Assembly: GCA_020633195.1 (NCBI GenBank)
Contig: JACKEC010000022.1
Location: 124,001-188,000 of the forward strand
Direction of reading: 5' to 3'
Length of the DNA stretch: 64,000 nt
Source of the DNA: Sandaracinaceae bacterium
GTDB taxonomy: Bacteria; Myxococcota_A; Polyangia; Polyangiales; Sandaracinaceae
Part shown: piece by piece, positions 9,013-16,890 of the stretch
How the letters are laid out: each line of letters begins with the position of its first letter
Position numbering within the stretch: position 1 is the first letter of the stretch
Translations under genes and position numbers: made by a program
The notes under the pieces: model-generated
What the model saw: only the letters and a program-made list of their open reading frames with translations
What the model was told of the DNA's origin: nothing
Databases searched by the model: none

Positions 9013-9555
9013 GTGAACCGCGCGCTCCGCGTCCTCTTCATCGCCAGCCTCGTGGTTTCGTGCGCCCCTTCGGGGGACGATCCGCTCAGCCGCCTGGACA
9101 CGTGGGAGGCGCCCACCGGCGACTACCGCATCCGCTACCTCGCGCCGCCTTGGGCGATCATCGAGGAGGACCTCGACGGCGCGCGCTTCCAGATCGAGTC
9201 GACGCTCATGGCCTCGGGCCGCATCGACGGGGGGGTGGGCAAGTACGAGCTGCAGACCTCGCGGGTCCCTCGTTCGGTCGAAGCCGAGATGGACCGCGAG
9301 GTCCGCGCCTCGCGCGGGGTCGCCGGGCGCTCCATCGAGGAGGGACCACGCGCGATCACCACCCACGAGGGGATCGAGGGGCTCGAGCTGATCACCTTCG
9401 ACGTGCCCGACCCCTTCGAGCGGTACCGCCGGGTCGTGCTCTTCCCTCTGGGGGCGTCCCAGACGCTGCGGCTCGACTTCGACGCGACGCCAGACCTCGA
9501 CTCCGACGAGGTGACGGAGATGATCCGTCTGGTCGGGATCGGGCCGGCGTCGTGA
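9013..9555 (+). CDS. Small envelope lipoprotein, unknown function
   Basis: The 180-residue product has a short lipoprotein signal ending in LVVSC (Cys17), predicting a lipid-anchored periplasmic protein. The body has no catalytic signature; it mixes short beta-like segments (YRIRYLAPPWAII, YELQTSRVP) with a conserved-looking GLELITFDVPD. GTG 9013 is preferred because it places the signal peptide at the very N-terminus. GTG 8971, which overlaps the previous stop by 4 nt, would add 14 polar residues in front of it. The stop overlaps the GTG start of the next gene, so the two are translationally coupled. A role in cell-envelope maintenance is only a guess from the company it keeps. Confidence 0.82.
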   Translation: MNRALRVLFIASLVVSCAPSGDDPLSRLDTWEAPTGDYRIRYLAPPWAIIEEDLDGARFQIESTLMASGRIDGGVGKYELQTSRVPRSVEAEMDREVRASRGVAGRSIEEGPRAITTHEGIEGLELITFDVPDPFERYRRVVLFPLGASQTLRLDFDATPDLDSDEVTEMIRLVGIGPAS

Positions 9556-10172
9556 CGCGCGCCGTCTCGATCCTGGTCGCCCTGTGGCTGCTCCCGGCCG
9601 CGGCCCTCGCGCAGCCCGCCGCGCTCGGGCTCGGCCGGCGGCTCGGCGATCCGGCGCGCACCGCCCCTACGAGCTCGGCCGAGGAAGAGGAGGAGCCCTC
9701 CGACGACGAGGGCCCCTGGGCCGGACCTCAGATCCAGATGAGCTACGCCTACTCGAAGCTCTCCGATGCCTACGGGGGTGGCGACACGCACTTGGCGGCG
9801 TTCGAGGTCTTCGTGCAGTGGCCGCTCTCGGAGCTCCGCACCAGCGTCCTCGCCGAGGCGGGGGGCCGCGACTACGCCCTCGGCGGCGACGACTTCGTGT
9901 TTCGAGCCGGCGTCGGCATCGGCTTCCAGCTCACCGAGCTCATCGATCCGCTCGTGCCCCACATCTCCGTGATCGCGACGGGGGGCGCCGTGGTCGGCCA
10001 GCGCTTCGACACCAGCGTGGTCTACGGCTTCGGGGGCGCGGGCCTCGAGCTGGGCGCGGAGCTGCGCGTCGTGCGCAACCTCCACCTCGCGGCGTCGTTC
10101 TCGTACCTGCGCTTGGAGATGGACGGAGCGGCCTTCGACCTCTTCGAGGTGAGGGTCGGCTTTGGGCTCTGA
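9552..10172 (+). CDS. Outer-membrane beta-barrel protein
   Basis: A 206-residue protein with a signal peptide (cleavage after AALAQ), an acidic linker (about 42-55, EEEEEPSDDEG) and a series of alternating hydrophobic strands. These run from QIQMSYAYSKL through FVFRAGVGIGFQL, GGAGLELGAELRV and LAASFSYLRLEM to the terminal strand VRVGFGL. Strand pattern and size suggest an eight-stranded OmpA/OprF-N-like barrel. No ligand or enzymatic motif is recognised. The GTG start overlaps the stop of the upstream lipoprotein gene by 4 nt, so it is the last gene of that operon; the next gene starts about 50 bp on. Barrel prediction from pattern alone is good but not proof. Confidence 0.82.
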   Translation: MTRAVSILVALWLLPAAALAQPAALGLGRRLGDPARTAPTSSAEEEEEPSDDEGPWAGPQIQMSYAYSKLSDAYGGGDTHLAAFEVFVQWPLSELRTSVLAEAGGRDYALGGDDFVFRAGVGIGFQLTELIDPLVPHISVIATGGAVVGQRFDTSVVYGFGGAGLELGAELRVVRNLHLAASFSYLRLEMDGAAFDLFEVRVGFGL

Positions 10173-10223
10173 GGCATCGCATCACGGTTGACCCCGGCGC
10201 CTCGGCTGCGGCAAGGTCGGCCC

Positions 10224-10490
10224 GTGGAAGGAGTAGCCACCACCGGGGGCGACGACCGCCCCGAGCTCAGCTTCGAGGAGATCCTCGCCAAGCTGACGCG
10301 GGTCGTGGAGCGGCTGGAGACCGGCGACCTCCCACTGGAAGAGTCCCTCGCCGTCTTCGAAGAGGGTATCCAGCTCTCCCGCCTCGGCTCCCACCGCCTC
10401 GACGCGGCCGAAGCGAAGGTCGAAGAGCTCTTGGGCGAGTCCATGAAGACCGTAAACCTAGTTGACGACGAGAGCCAGAAGTCACGATGA
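10224..10490 (+). CDS. xseB: Exodeoxyribonuclease VII small subunit
   Basis: An 88-residue protein with the whole XseB signature: FEEILAKLTRVVERLETGDLPLEESL, then FEEGIQL and the helix LDAAEAKVEEL. XseB assembles on the catalytic large subunit XseA to form exonuclease VII, which degrades single-stranded DNA from either end. GTG 10224 is chosen because AAGG lies a few bases upstream and the length then matches the family (about 80 residues); a TTG further up would add 12 residues with no homology. The large subunit is not in this window. The last four bases (ATGA) overlap the start of the next gene, coupling xseB to a PilZ-like protein. Confidence 0.93.
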   Translation: MEGVATTGGDDRPELSFEEILAKLTRVVERLETGDLPLEESLAVFEEGIQLSRLGSHRLDAAEAKVEELLGESMKTVNLVDDESQKSR

Positions 10491-11926
10491 CCTACGCGAT
10501 CAGCGTCCCGACGCCCTTCAACGACATCTCCGAGCTCGCCGAGAGCTTCTACTCTCGCGTGGACGAAGAGCGCATCATGCTGCCCAACCCGGACGCGATC
10601 CCGGAGGGCGAGTGGGTGCAGTTCCACGTCACGCTCGCGGATGGGTCGGCCGCCCTCCAGGGCCAGGGTCGATGCACCGGGTCGTACGACAACGGTGAGG
10701 AGCGCGCGGCCGAGCACCGCTTCGACGTGGTCATGGACTCGCTCCAGCTCGACGAGATGGGGCAGATCTACTTCGAGCGGATCCTCCAGGTCCGCGCCGC
10801 CTACGCCGGCGACGAGCCGCAGACCGGCGAGACCCAGGTCCCCGACGAGTACGCCGCCGCCTCCGAAGAAGAGGCCGTGGCCTACGCCGAGGAGCCCGCC
10901 GAAGAGGCCGCCGAGTACACCGAGGTGGCGGACGAGAGCTTCGGGGGCTTCGCCGAGGAGCCGGTCGAGGCGGACGAGTACGCGGCCGCCCCTGTCGAGC
11001 TCGCCGAGGCGCCGGTCGAGGAAGAGGAGGCGCTCGCCGACGACTTCGCGTACGCCGCCGAGGCGCCGGTCGAGGAGTTCTCGTTCGACGACGAGCCCGC
11101 CGAGGTCGAGGCGGTCGAGGCCTACGTTTCCGAGCCGGCCCCCGCCGCCGCCGAGGTGGACGCCTCGGAGTGGGAGGAGCCGAGCGGGGCGACCGAGCTC
11201 GGCTCGATCGAGGAGTACATCGAGGCGCCCGTGCTCGCGACGCCGGCGACGTCGCGGATCTACGATCTCCCACCGCCCACCACGCCCGACCCGCTGCCGT
11301 CGCCGCACGCGGTGGCCGAGGCGCTGACCCGCCCCGTGCTCCACGCGAGCTGGTCCCCCGAGCCGCTTCCGCGGCCGGAGCCGAGCGCGTCGAGCGGTCA
11401 CTTCCAGTACGCGATGGGCGCTGGGCTGCCCCAGCCCCCCGAGCCCCCGCGGCCGGACCTCGACCCGTCGATGCGCGTCGCCCCGGCGCCGCGGGCGGGC
11501 GATCCCCACGCGGGCGCGGTCTTCGCGCAGGCCGTCGAGGGCGGCGAGTACGCGGAGGCGGGCTACGCGGAGGCGGGCTACGCGGAGGCGGGCTACGCCG
11601 AGGCGGGCTACGCCGAGGCCGAGGTCCAGGCGGGCTACTCCGAGGAGGAGTACGAGGCCGAAGAGGGCTACGCCGACACGACCGCCCACGAGGGCTCCGA
11701 GGAGGAGGCCTACGAGGGCGAGGAGTCCTGGGACGACGAAGAGGAAGACGGCGGCGAGTACGAGGCGTCGGACTACTCGGCCTACGGCGAGGACTCCACG
11801 CTGGACGCCGAGGGCTACGTCGCGGGTGGCCAGGAGGAGACCCGGCAGGTCGACCTGACCGGTCTCCCCGAGGACATCGAGATCGGCGACGAGACGATGC
11901 AGGTCGAGCTCCCGGAAGAGAGCTGA
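10487..11926 (+). CDS. PilZ-like domain protein with acidic repeat-rich tail
   Basis: A 479-residue protein. The first ~110 residues (ISVPTPFNDISELAESFYS, then EGEWVQFHVTLADG and GQGRC) resemble the divergent PilZ-type domain common in paralogous families of Myxococcus relatives, which may or may not bind c-di-GMP; the classical RxxxR motif is not obvious. From about residue 115 the protein is extremely acidic and low in complexity (Glu, Ala, Tyr, Pro). It includes a YAEAG tandem repeat at about 355-378 and ends in a short ordered-looking segment (VDLTGLPEDIEIGDETMQVEL). It overlaps xseB by 4 nt. The tail suggests a disordered cytoplasmic region, perhaps a polar hub. Function is unknown. Confidence 0.85.
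   Translation: MTYAISVPTPFNDISELAESFYSRVDEERIMLPNPDAIPEGEWVQFHVTLADGSAALQGQGRCTGSYDNGEERAAEHRFDVVMDSLQLDEMGQIYFERILQVRAAYAGDEPQTGETQVPDEYAAASEEEAVAYAEEPAEEAAEYTEVADESFGGFAEEPVEADEYAAAPVELAEAPVEEEEALADDFAYAAEAPVEEFSFDDEPAEVEAVEAYVSEPAPAAAEVDASEWEEPSGATELGSIEEYIEAPVLATPATSRIYDLPPPTTPDPLPSPHAVAEALTRPVLHASWSPEPLPRPEPSASSGHFQYAMGAGLPQPPEPPRPDLDPSMRVAPAPRAGDPHAGAVFAQAVEGGEYAEAGYAEAGYAEAGYAEAGYAEAEVQAGYSEEEYEAEEGYADTTAHEGSEEEAYEGEESWDDEEEDGGEYEASDYSAYGEDSTLDAEGYVAGGQEETRQVDLTGLPEDIEIGDETMQVELPEES
11549..11620 (+). repeat. 15-nt tandem repeat coding YAEAG
   Basis: The unit TACGCGGAGGCGGGC is present in nearly five head-to-tail copies, the last two with GCC for GCG at one codon and the final one incomplete. 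It encodes a Tyr-Ala-Glu-Ala-Gly repeat inside the acidic tail of the PilZ-like protein. The unit preserves frame, so copy number may vary between strains. Confidence 0.95.
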
Positions 11927-12013
11927 GGGTCGGGCGAGCGCATGCGCGCCGAGCTCGGAAGCATTGAATCAAGGCCTTTGCGGCTCGTCGTAGGCGGGGT
12001 CACGGTCTCGCCC

Positions 12014-12343
12014 ATGCGATCCCTCCACGCGCTCTGTCTCTCGATCCTGCTCGTCGCGTCGGCGGCGGCGGTCGGGTCCGCCCAAGCGGGGGCCGTCGTG
12101 CACGTTCAAGTGACGGATCGCACGGCCCAGCCGAGCGACGCCTCGGTCACCCTCACGCCTCGCGAGGGGGGCCCGACCCACGACTGCGTCACGCGCAACG
12201 GAGCCTGCGACATCACCGGGGTGCCCCCCGGAAGCTACGTCGTCACGGCGACGCCCCGTGGCGAGGGCCGGTCTCCGCTTCCTCGGGTCGTGCCGGTCCC
12301 GCAGCACGTCCCCTCGATCGAGCTTCACGTTCGCCTCTTGTAA
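12014..12343 (+). CDS. Small secreted carboxypeptidase-regulatory-like protein
   Basis: A 109-residue protein with a signal peptide (MRSLHALCLSILLVASAAA, cleavage near GSAQA) and a single beta-sandwich of the carboxypeptidase-regulatory-like/Cna-B type. Its features are VVHVQVTDRTAQPSDASVTL, an inner pair of Cys (DC, AC) that could form a disulfide, and the typical GVPPGSYVVTATP strand-turn. Such domains act as structural or binding modules. ATG 12014 is chosen because an upstream in-frame start would bury the signal peptide behind 24 polar residues. The downstream OmpA-family protein contains two similar modules, so the pair may work together at the outer membrane, though the OmpA gene seems to have its own promoter. 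Confidence 0.8.
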   Translation: MRSLHALCLSILLVASAAAVGSAQAGAVVHVQVTDRTAQPSDASVTLTPREGGPTHDCVTRNGACDITGVPPGSYVVTATPRGEGRSPLPRVVPVPQHVPSIELHVRLL

Positions 12344-12356
12344 GGCGCAGGAGGGT

Positions 12357-12385
12357 TTGTGATTCCCCTCCGTCCGGTGTATGAA
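12357..12385 (+). promoter_or_regulatory. Candidate sigma-70-type promoter of the OmpA-family gene
   Basis: TTGTGA (12357-12362) and TATGAA (12380-12385) are separated by 17 bp, a good housekeeping-type spacing. They lie in the gap before the OmpA-family gene, leaving a leader of about 60 nt before ATG 12453. Each box matches consensus at four of six positions. Confidence 0.5.
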
Positions 12386-12452
12386 ACGGCCGGCGACGTG
12401 GGGAAACCTCCCCGTTACGCCTAGTTTTCGTTCCGCACGGATGGAGCATCGG

Positions 12453-14828
12453 ATGCGCTTGAGGACGGCCCTTCCTCTCTGGATCGCTCTGGCGACCGCA
12501 GTCCCCCTCGTAGCCGCCGGGATGGCGAGCGCGCAGGACGACGAGTTCGAAGACTTCGACGATCTCGAGGACGAGGCCGAAGCCGGTAACACCGGCGGTG
12601 GCTCGACCGGCGGTGGCTCGACGAGGGCCTCGTCGGACGACGAGTTCGACGACCTCGAGGACGACGCGGACGACGACGGCGACGACGGCGATCTCGCCGG
12701 CGGCGACTTCGACGACGACGAGGATCCGGCCGACGCCGACGATGACGACGACGACGACGAGGACGCCAGCGAGGTCGAGGCCGCGCAGGCGTTCCGCGAG
12801 CGCCGTCACGTGCTCCACAACACGATCAACGGCTCGGTCGGCGGTTTCCACATCGTCGATCCCGGCTCCGGCGCCTCCGCCGCGTTCCGCGCGCAGCTCG
12901 GCATCGAGTTCTTCTTCGTCGACGGCTGGCTGACCCTGCCCGACGCCGCGCCCGACGCGAGCACCAGCCACAGCCACGTGGGCGGCACGCTCTCGCTGAG
13001 CTGGAACCCCTTCGACTTCCTCGAGTTCTACGCGTCGATCGCGAGCTACGCGAACAGCAACGAGCAGGAGGACCCGGCGCTCTTCCAGGTGCTCGGCGAC
13101 ACGCTGCTCGGCATCAAGGCCTGGTACCGCTTCGAGGACGCCCCGATCCTCGCCATCGGCGGTGACCTCAGCGTCGGCCTGCTGAACACCGTCGGCGACA
13201 TCGGCCTCGTCGGCGACAGCACCAGCGTCGGCCTCCGCGCCAACGTCGGCCTCGACCTCCGCGAGCTGCGGGACCCGGTCCCCTTCATCGCGCGCCTCAA
13301 CCTGCAGTACTGGTTCGACAACTCGTCGGCGCTCGTGCAGGCGGTCGAGCGGGCTCGCTACAACGCGCTGCCCCCGAGCGATCGTCGCCCCTGCCCCGAG
13401 GACATGGCGGACGGCAACTGCGAAGAGGACCGCCACCTGGTCACCCGCGTCGAGCGCTACTCGCTCCAGATCGACCGCGTCGACCACTTCCGCATCGGCC
13501 TCGGCGTCGAGGCCCCGATCACCGTCATGCAGGACTTCACGATCAGCCCGATCGCGGAGTGGAACCTCGACATCCCGGTGAACCGGCAGGGCTACAGCTG
13601 CCTCGACACCAGCGTCGGCGGCGTGGTCCCGACGGGTGACGACGCCTGCCTCCGCGGCCGCAACGCCACGGGCGGCGAGTTCGATCGCGCCGACGCGTTC
13701 GAGCAGACCCTCACCCTCGGCGTCCGCGTCCTGCCGCCGCTGCGCGGCCTCAACCTCTTCGTCGCCGTGGACATCGGCCTGACGGGCACCAACACCTTCG
13801 TCCGCGAGCTCAGCGGCGAGGAGCCCTACAACGTCCGCATGGGCTTCGGCTTCGCCTTCGACACCGTCCCGCAGATCGAAGAGGTCGAGCGCGAGGTCAT
13901 CCGCGAGGTCGCGCGCGAGCCGGAGGGTCCGCCCACCGGTCGCATCATCGGCCTCGTCGTGGAGCAGGGCACCGACACCCCCGTGCCGGGCGCCATCATC
14001 ACCTTCACGGGCACCGACCTCACCGCGCAGGCGAGCGACTCGGGCGGCCGGTTCACGAGCTACCAGCTCGAGGCCGGTGAGCACCAGATGGCCATCCAGC
14101 ACGACGAGTACCACCCGGGCACCTGCGCCGGGACGATCGCCGTCGGCGGCGGGGACGTCGAGGTCCGCTGCGAGCTCACCGCGCTCCCGCGCGTCGGCTC
14201 GATCCGCGGCAGCGTGCGCAGCGAGACGGGCGACGCGGTCGGCGGCGCCACCGTCAACCTGAGCGGGCCCGCGAACCGCAGCATCATCACCACGCCGGAC
14301 GGCTTCTTCAGCACCCGCGACCTGCAGCCGGGCACCTACACCGCCCGGATCGAGTCGGAGAACTACCTCATCCGCGTCGAGTCCTTCGAGGTCCGCGCGC
14401 GTGAGGAGGCGACCCCGCAGATCACCCTCATCGCTCGGCCCCGGCTGTCGCTGGTGCGGGTCTCGGGCCGGCAGATCGTCATCCGCCGCCAGGTGAACTT
14501 CGCCACGGACAGCTCGGAGATCCTCGCGGACAGCAACGCGCTGCTCACCGAGATCGCCGACGTGATCATGCGCCACCCCGAGGTGGCGGTGATCGAGATC
14601 CAGGGCCACACGGACAACCGCGGCGGCCGCCAGCACAACCAGGACCTCTCGCAGCGTCGCGCGGAGGCGGTCCGCGACTGGCTCGTGAGCCACGGCATCG
14701 AGTCGAGCCGGCTCGAGGCGCGCGGCTACGGTCAGGACACCCCGCTGGTCCCGAACATCACGGCCGCGAACCGGGCGCGCAACCGCCGCGTCCAGTTCAT
14801 GATCCGCGAGACCAACGCCGGTAACTGA
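12453..14828 (+). CDS. OmpA-family outer-membrane protein with two regulatory-like domains
   Basis: A 791-residue protein. Signal peptide 1-27; a strongly acidic Asp/Glu/Gly linker (about 28-110); a long barrel-like region (about 115-480, e.g. GGTLSLSWNPFDFLEFYAS); and two tandem carboxypeptidase-regulatory-like modules (about 490-570 with IIGLVVEQGTDTPVPGA, 575-655 with IRGSVRSETGDAVGGA). The C-terminus is a peptidoglycan-binding OmpA domain (about 665-790) with NFATDSSEIL, the GHTDNRG motif, QRRAEAVRDWL and NRARNRRVQF. It should link the outer membrane to peptidoglycan. ATG 12453 is preferred over ATG 12441 because GGAG stands six bases upstream and the signal peptide then begins at residue 1. 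Its acidic linker resembles the tails of other proteins in this window. Confidence 0.93.
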   Translation: MRLRTALPLWIALATAVPLVAAGMASAQDDEFEDFDDLEDEAEAGNTGGGSTGGGSTRASSDDEFDDLEDDADDDGDDGDLAGGDFDDDEDPADADDDDDDDEDASEVEAAQAFRERRHVLHNTINGSVGGFHIVDPGSGASAAFRAQLGIEFFFVDGWLTLPDAAPDASTSHSHVGGTLSLSWNPFDFLEFYASIASYANSNEQEDPALFQVLGDTLLGIKAWYRFEDAPILAIGGDLSVGLLNTVGDIGLVGDSTSVGLRANVGLDLRELRDPVPFIARLNLQYWFDNSSALVQAVERARYNALPPSDRRPCPEDMADGNCEEDRHLVTRVERYSLQIDRVDHFRIGLGVEAPITVMQDFTISPIAEWNLDIPVNRQGYSCLDTSVGGVVPTGDDACLRGRNATGGEFDRADAFEQTLTLGVRVLPPLRGLNLFVAVDIGLTGTNTFVRELSGEEPYNVRMGFGFAFDTVPQIEEVEREVIREVAREPEGPPTGRIIGLVVEQGTDTPVPGAIITFTGTDLTAQASDSGGRFTSYQLEAGEHQMAIQHDEYHPGTCAGTIAVGGGDVEVRCELTALPRVGSIRGSVRSETGDAVGGATVNLSGPANRSIITTPDGFFSTRDLQPGTYTARIESENYLIRVESFEVRAREEATPQITLIARPRLSLVRVSGRQIVIRRQVNFATDSSEILADSNALLTEIADVIMRHPEVAVIEIQGHTDNRGGRQHNQDLSQRRAEAVRDWLVSHGIESSRLEARGYGQDTPLVPNITAANRARNRRVQFMIRETNAGN

Positions 14829-14844
14829 TCCGCGGGCCTCGACC

Positions 14845-15312
14845 GTGAAGCCGGTCAAGCTCGCGACCCCGACCTACCTCGAACGCGTGGCGCTCCACTA
14901 CATGGAGCGCCACGGTGGGACCGAGGCGCGCGTTCGCCGGATCCTGTCCCTGCGTCTGTCGCGCTCGCGAGAGGCGCACGGCGAGCCATCGCGCGAGGAC
15001 GGTGAGCAGATGCTCGACGCCCTCGTCGCGAAGCTCGCGCGGCTCGGCTACCTCGACGACGCGCGCTTCGCGAGGTCGCGGGCGCGCGCGCTCCGGCAGA
15101 AGGGGAAGTCGACGCGCGCGATCCAGAGCGCGCTGATGCGCCTCGGGGTCTCTTCGGAGCTCGCCCAAGACGCGATCGAGGGCGACGACCTCGAGGCGGC
15201 GCGGACGTTCGTGCGTCGGCGCGGCCTCGGCGGCGGCGAGAAGGACCTCGCGAAGCTGGCGCGCGCGGGGTTCAGCTACGACGTCGCGAGGCGAGCGCTC
15301 GAAGCGGAATGA
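14845..15312 (+). CDS. recX: RecX-family regulator of RecA
   Basis: A 155-residue, all-helical basic protein fitting RecX, which binds and modulates RecA filaments during recombination and the SOS response. Features include LERVALHYMERHGGTEARVRRIL at the start, the LGYLDDARFARSRARALRQKGKS segment typical of the family, and DLEAARTFVRRRG with a final FSYDVARRALE. The start is GTG 14845, 16 bp after the OmpA-family stop. recA is not in the window. The 3' end overlaps the convergent metalloprotease gene by 41 bp, so the two transcripts run into one another. The tandem helical repeats and length match the family well. Confidence 0.9.
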   Translation: MKPVKLATPTYLERVALHYMERHGGTEARVRRILSLRLSRSREAHGEPSREDGEQMLDALVAKLARLGYLDDARFARSRARALRQKGKSTRAIQSALMRLGVSSELAQDAIEGDDLEAARTFVRRRGLGGGEKDLAKLARAGFSYDVARRALEAE

Positions 15313-16153
15313 CGAGCAGGAGCGCGAGCGGCCAGATCGGTCCGCCCGGTCGCCCCGGCGCCACCGTGCAGCAGCCCGTCTGACAGTCGAGGTCGAGCCC
15401 GCCGCGCGGCGTGTAGTCGCACTCGCCCTCGGGTCGGCCGGGCGGGTAGATGGTGCACATGCCCTCGATGTCGTCGGCCGCGAGGTCGCGCTTCAGGACC
15501 TCCCCAGCGACCGCCGAGGCGTACATCGTCGCGTCGCGCTCCTGGCTGTGCGCGAGCCCGAGGTAGTGGCCCATCTCGTGGGTCACGACGTTCTCGAGGT
15601 CGACGATCCGCGTGTCGCAGCCCTCGGGCGGGCAGATCCCGTAGGGGCCGCGCCGCTCGTTGAGGTCCATGTCCGCGTCGAGGATCTCGCCGGTGCTCCG
15701 CCGGTGCCACACCGTGGTCACCGCGAACGCGTTGGCGTCGTACATGTGCTCGGCCCAGTCGTAGATGAACTCGACCGAGTTCACGTTCCCGCCGCCGTCG
15801 CGGTAGAGCGGGCCGTCGCAGGTGGTCCGCTCCTCCATCAGGATCAGGTCGTAGCCGATCGGCGTCCCGTCGCAGGTCACCGCGTTCCACGTCGCGATCG
15901 AGCGAGAGAGGACGCCGAGGACCTCCTCGTCGGTCAGGTCGGCCGAGGGCGAGCTGACGCTGAGCGCGATGCCGGTGCAGGGCCGACGCCACTCGAGGTA
16001 CTGCTCGGGCGGATCGGTCGTCGGGTCGGGGAACACGCACGGCTGCGTGACCGTCGGCGCGCGGCGGCTGCTCGTCATCCGACACCAGGCGGCGGCGTCG
16101 GCGCTCGCGCCGAGGACCGCCGCGAGGCACGCGAGGGTGAGCGCGGTCCTCAC
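15272..16153 (-). CDS. Secreted matrixin-like zinc metalloprotease with MYXO-CTERM-like tail
   Basis: A 293-residue metzincin-type protease. A signal peptide (about 1-22) precedes a domain with the zinc signature HEMGHYLGLAHS at residues 192-203 (HExxHxxGxxH) and a Met-turn candidate ATMYAS a short distance on. Numerous Cys suggest disulfides. The C-terminus has CQTGCC, a hydrophobic stretch (PIWPLALLLVIPLRALA) and RRRS. This order of Cys, helix and Arg cluster matches the MYXO-CTERM sorting tail that anchors proteins at the myxobacterial surface. GTG 16153 overlaps the stop of the upstream gene (GTGA), so the pair is translationally coupled. Substrates are unknown. Confidence 0.9.
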   Translation of the reverse strand: MRTALTLACLAAVLGASADAAAWCRMTSSRRAPTVTQPCVFPDPTTDPPEQYLEWRRPCTGIALSVSSPSADLTDEEVLGVLSRSIATWNAVTCDGTPIGYDLILMEERTTCDGPLYRDGGGNVNSVEFIYDWAEHMYDANAFAVTTVWHRRSTGEILDADMDLNERRGPYGICPPEGCDTRIVDLENVVTHEMGHYLGLAHSQERDATMYASAVAGEVLKRDLAADDIEGMCTIYPPGRPEGECDYTPRGGLDLDCQTGCCTVAPGRPGGPIWPLALLLVIPLRALASRRRS

Positions 16154-16815
16154 GGCGCTCCGCGCACCGCGTCGAGGCGCTCGCGGAGCCGCTCCCACGG
16201 CTCCGGGTGGAGCAGGGCCGGCGGGGCCGGCACGAGCTGACCGCCGCCGCCGCGCTGGACGAGCGCGAGCCCCGCGCCGCCGGGGTGGACCACGAGCGCG
16301 CCCGCCTCGGTGGACACGGGCAACACGCCTTGACTCATCCCGACGGGCCGGAGGAGCCCGTTCACGGCGTAGAGGAAGACGACGTAGCGGCTCCCCGGGG
16401 TGAGGCTCGGCTCGCCCTCGATCCGCATCCCGAGGTCGCCGAGCTCACCGCCGAGGCGGCGCATCGTCACCGTCTCGCCGGCCCGGGAGGCTCCGTGGAC
16501 GACCTCGTCGACGCGCAGCTCGTAGTCCATGACGATCCGGCTCCTGTCGTCGAGGAGCGTCCGCTCCCCGACGCACGTCACGCGCAGCACCAGCGTGGAC
16601 TGGCGCACGAGCTCGTCGAGCGAGAGCGCCTCCGAGAGCGTCGCGTGCGCGACCCCCGGGGTCAGCGCCCACGCGGTCGCCAGGACGAGGCCGACGACGG
16701 CTCCGAGGGCTCGCCACGTCGGCGCGATCCGTCGCCCGCCGACGGGCTGACCGGTCACGCGGGAGGGGGCCGATCGGGGTCCCCTCCGGAATCGGAGCAT
16801 CATGGGGCTCAACAT
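16150..16815 (-). CDS. Secreted protein coupled to the metalloprotease, unknown
   Basis: A 221-residue protein with a long basic N-terminal region, a hydrophobic signal segment (about 36-58, ALGAVVGLVLATAWAL) and an Ala-His-Ala cleavage site. The mature part begins ATLSEALSLDELVRQSTLVL and includes GSRYVVFLYAVNGLLRPVG, an all-beta pattern often seen in small secreted proteins next to matrixin-like proteases in this phylum. I do not recognise a named family. The start at ATG 16815 gives a 34-residue n-region; GTG 16758 would give a more normal signal peptide, but no ribosome-binding site is clear for either. The 3' end overlaps the metalloprotease start, so it could be a propeptide-like partner or chaperone (inference only). 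Confidence 0.75.
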   Translation of the reverse strand: MLSPMMLRFRRGPRSAPSRVTGQPVGGRRIAPTWRALGAVVGLVLATAWALTPGVAHATLSEALSLDELVRQSTLVLRVTCVGERTLLDDRSRIVMDYELRVDEVVHGASRAGETVTMRRLGGELGDLGMRIEGEPSLTPGSRYVVFLYAVNGLLRPVGMSQGVLPVSTEAGALVVHPGGAGLALVQRGGGGQLVPAPPALLHPEPWERLRERLDAVRGAP

Positions 16816-16890
16816 GATCGGCGCGCGGTCGGCCCGTCAAGCGACGTGTGGATTGACGCTCACCCCGAAGCTGGCGTACTCACGCAGTCC

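Noticed and set aside
11549..11620. CRISPR-like array
   Set aside because: Units are 15 nt, contiguous, with no spacers, and are in frame in a coding region; the other repeat tracts (3762, 21545, 29185) are also coding tandem repeats.
12243..14858. An 871-codon minus-strand frame
   Set aside because: It is the antisense shadow of the OmpA-family gene; the plus-strand reading has a signal peptide and recognisable domains.
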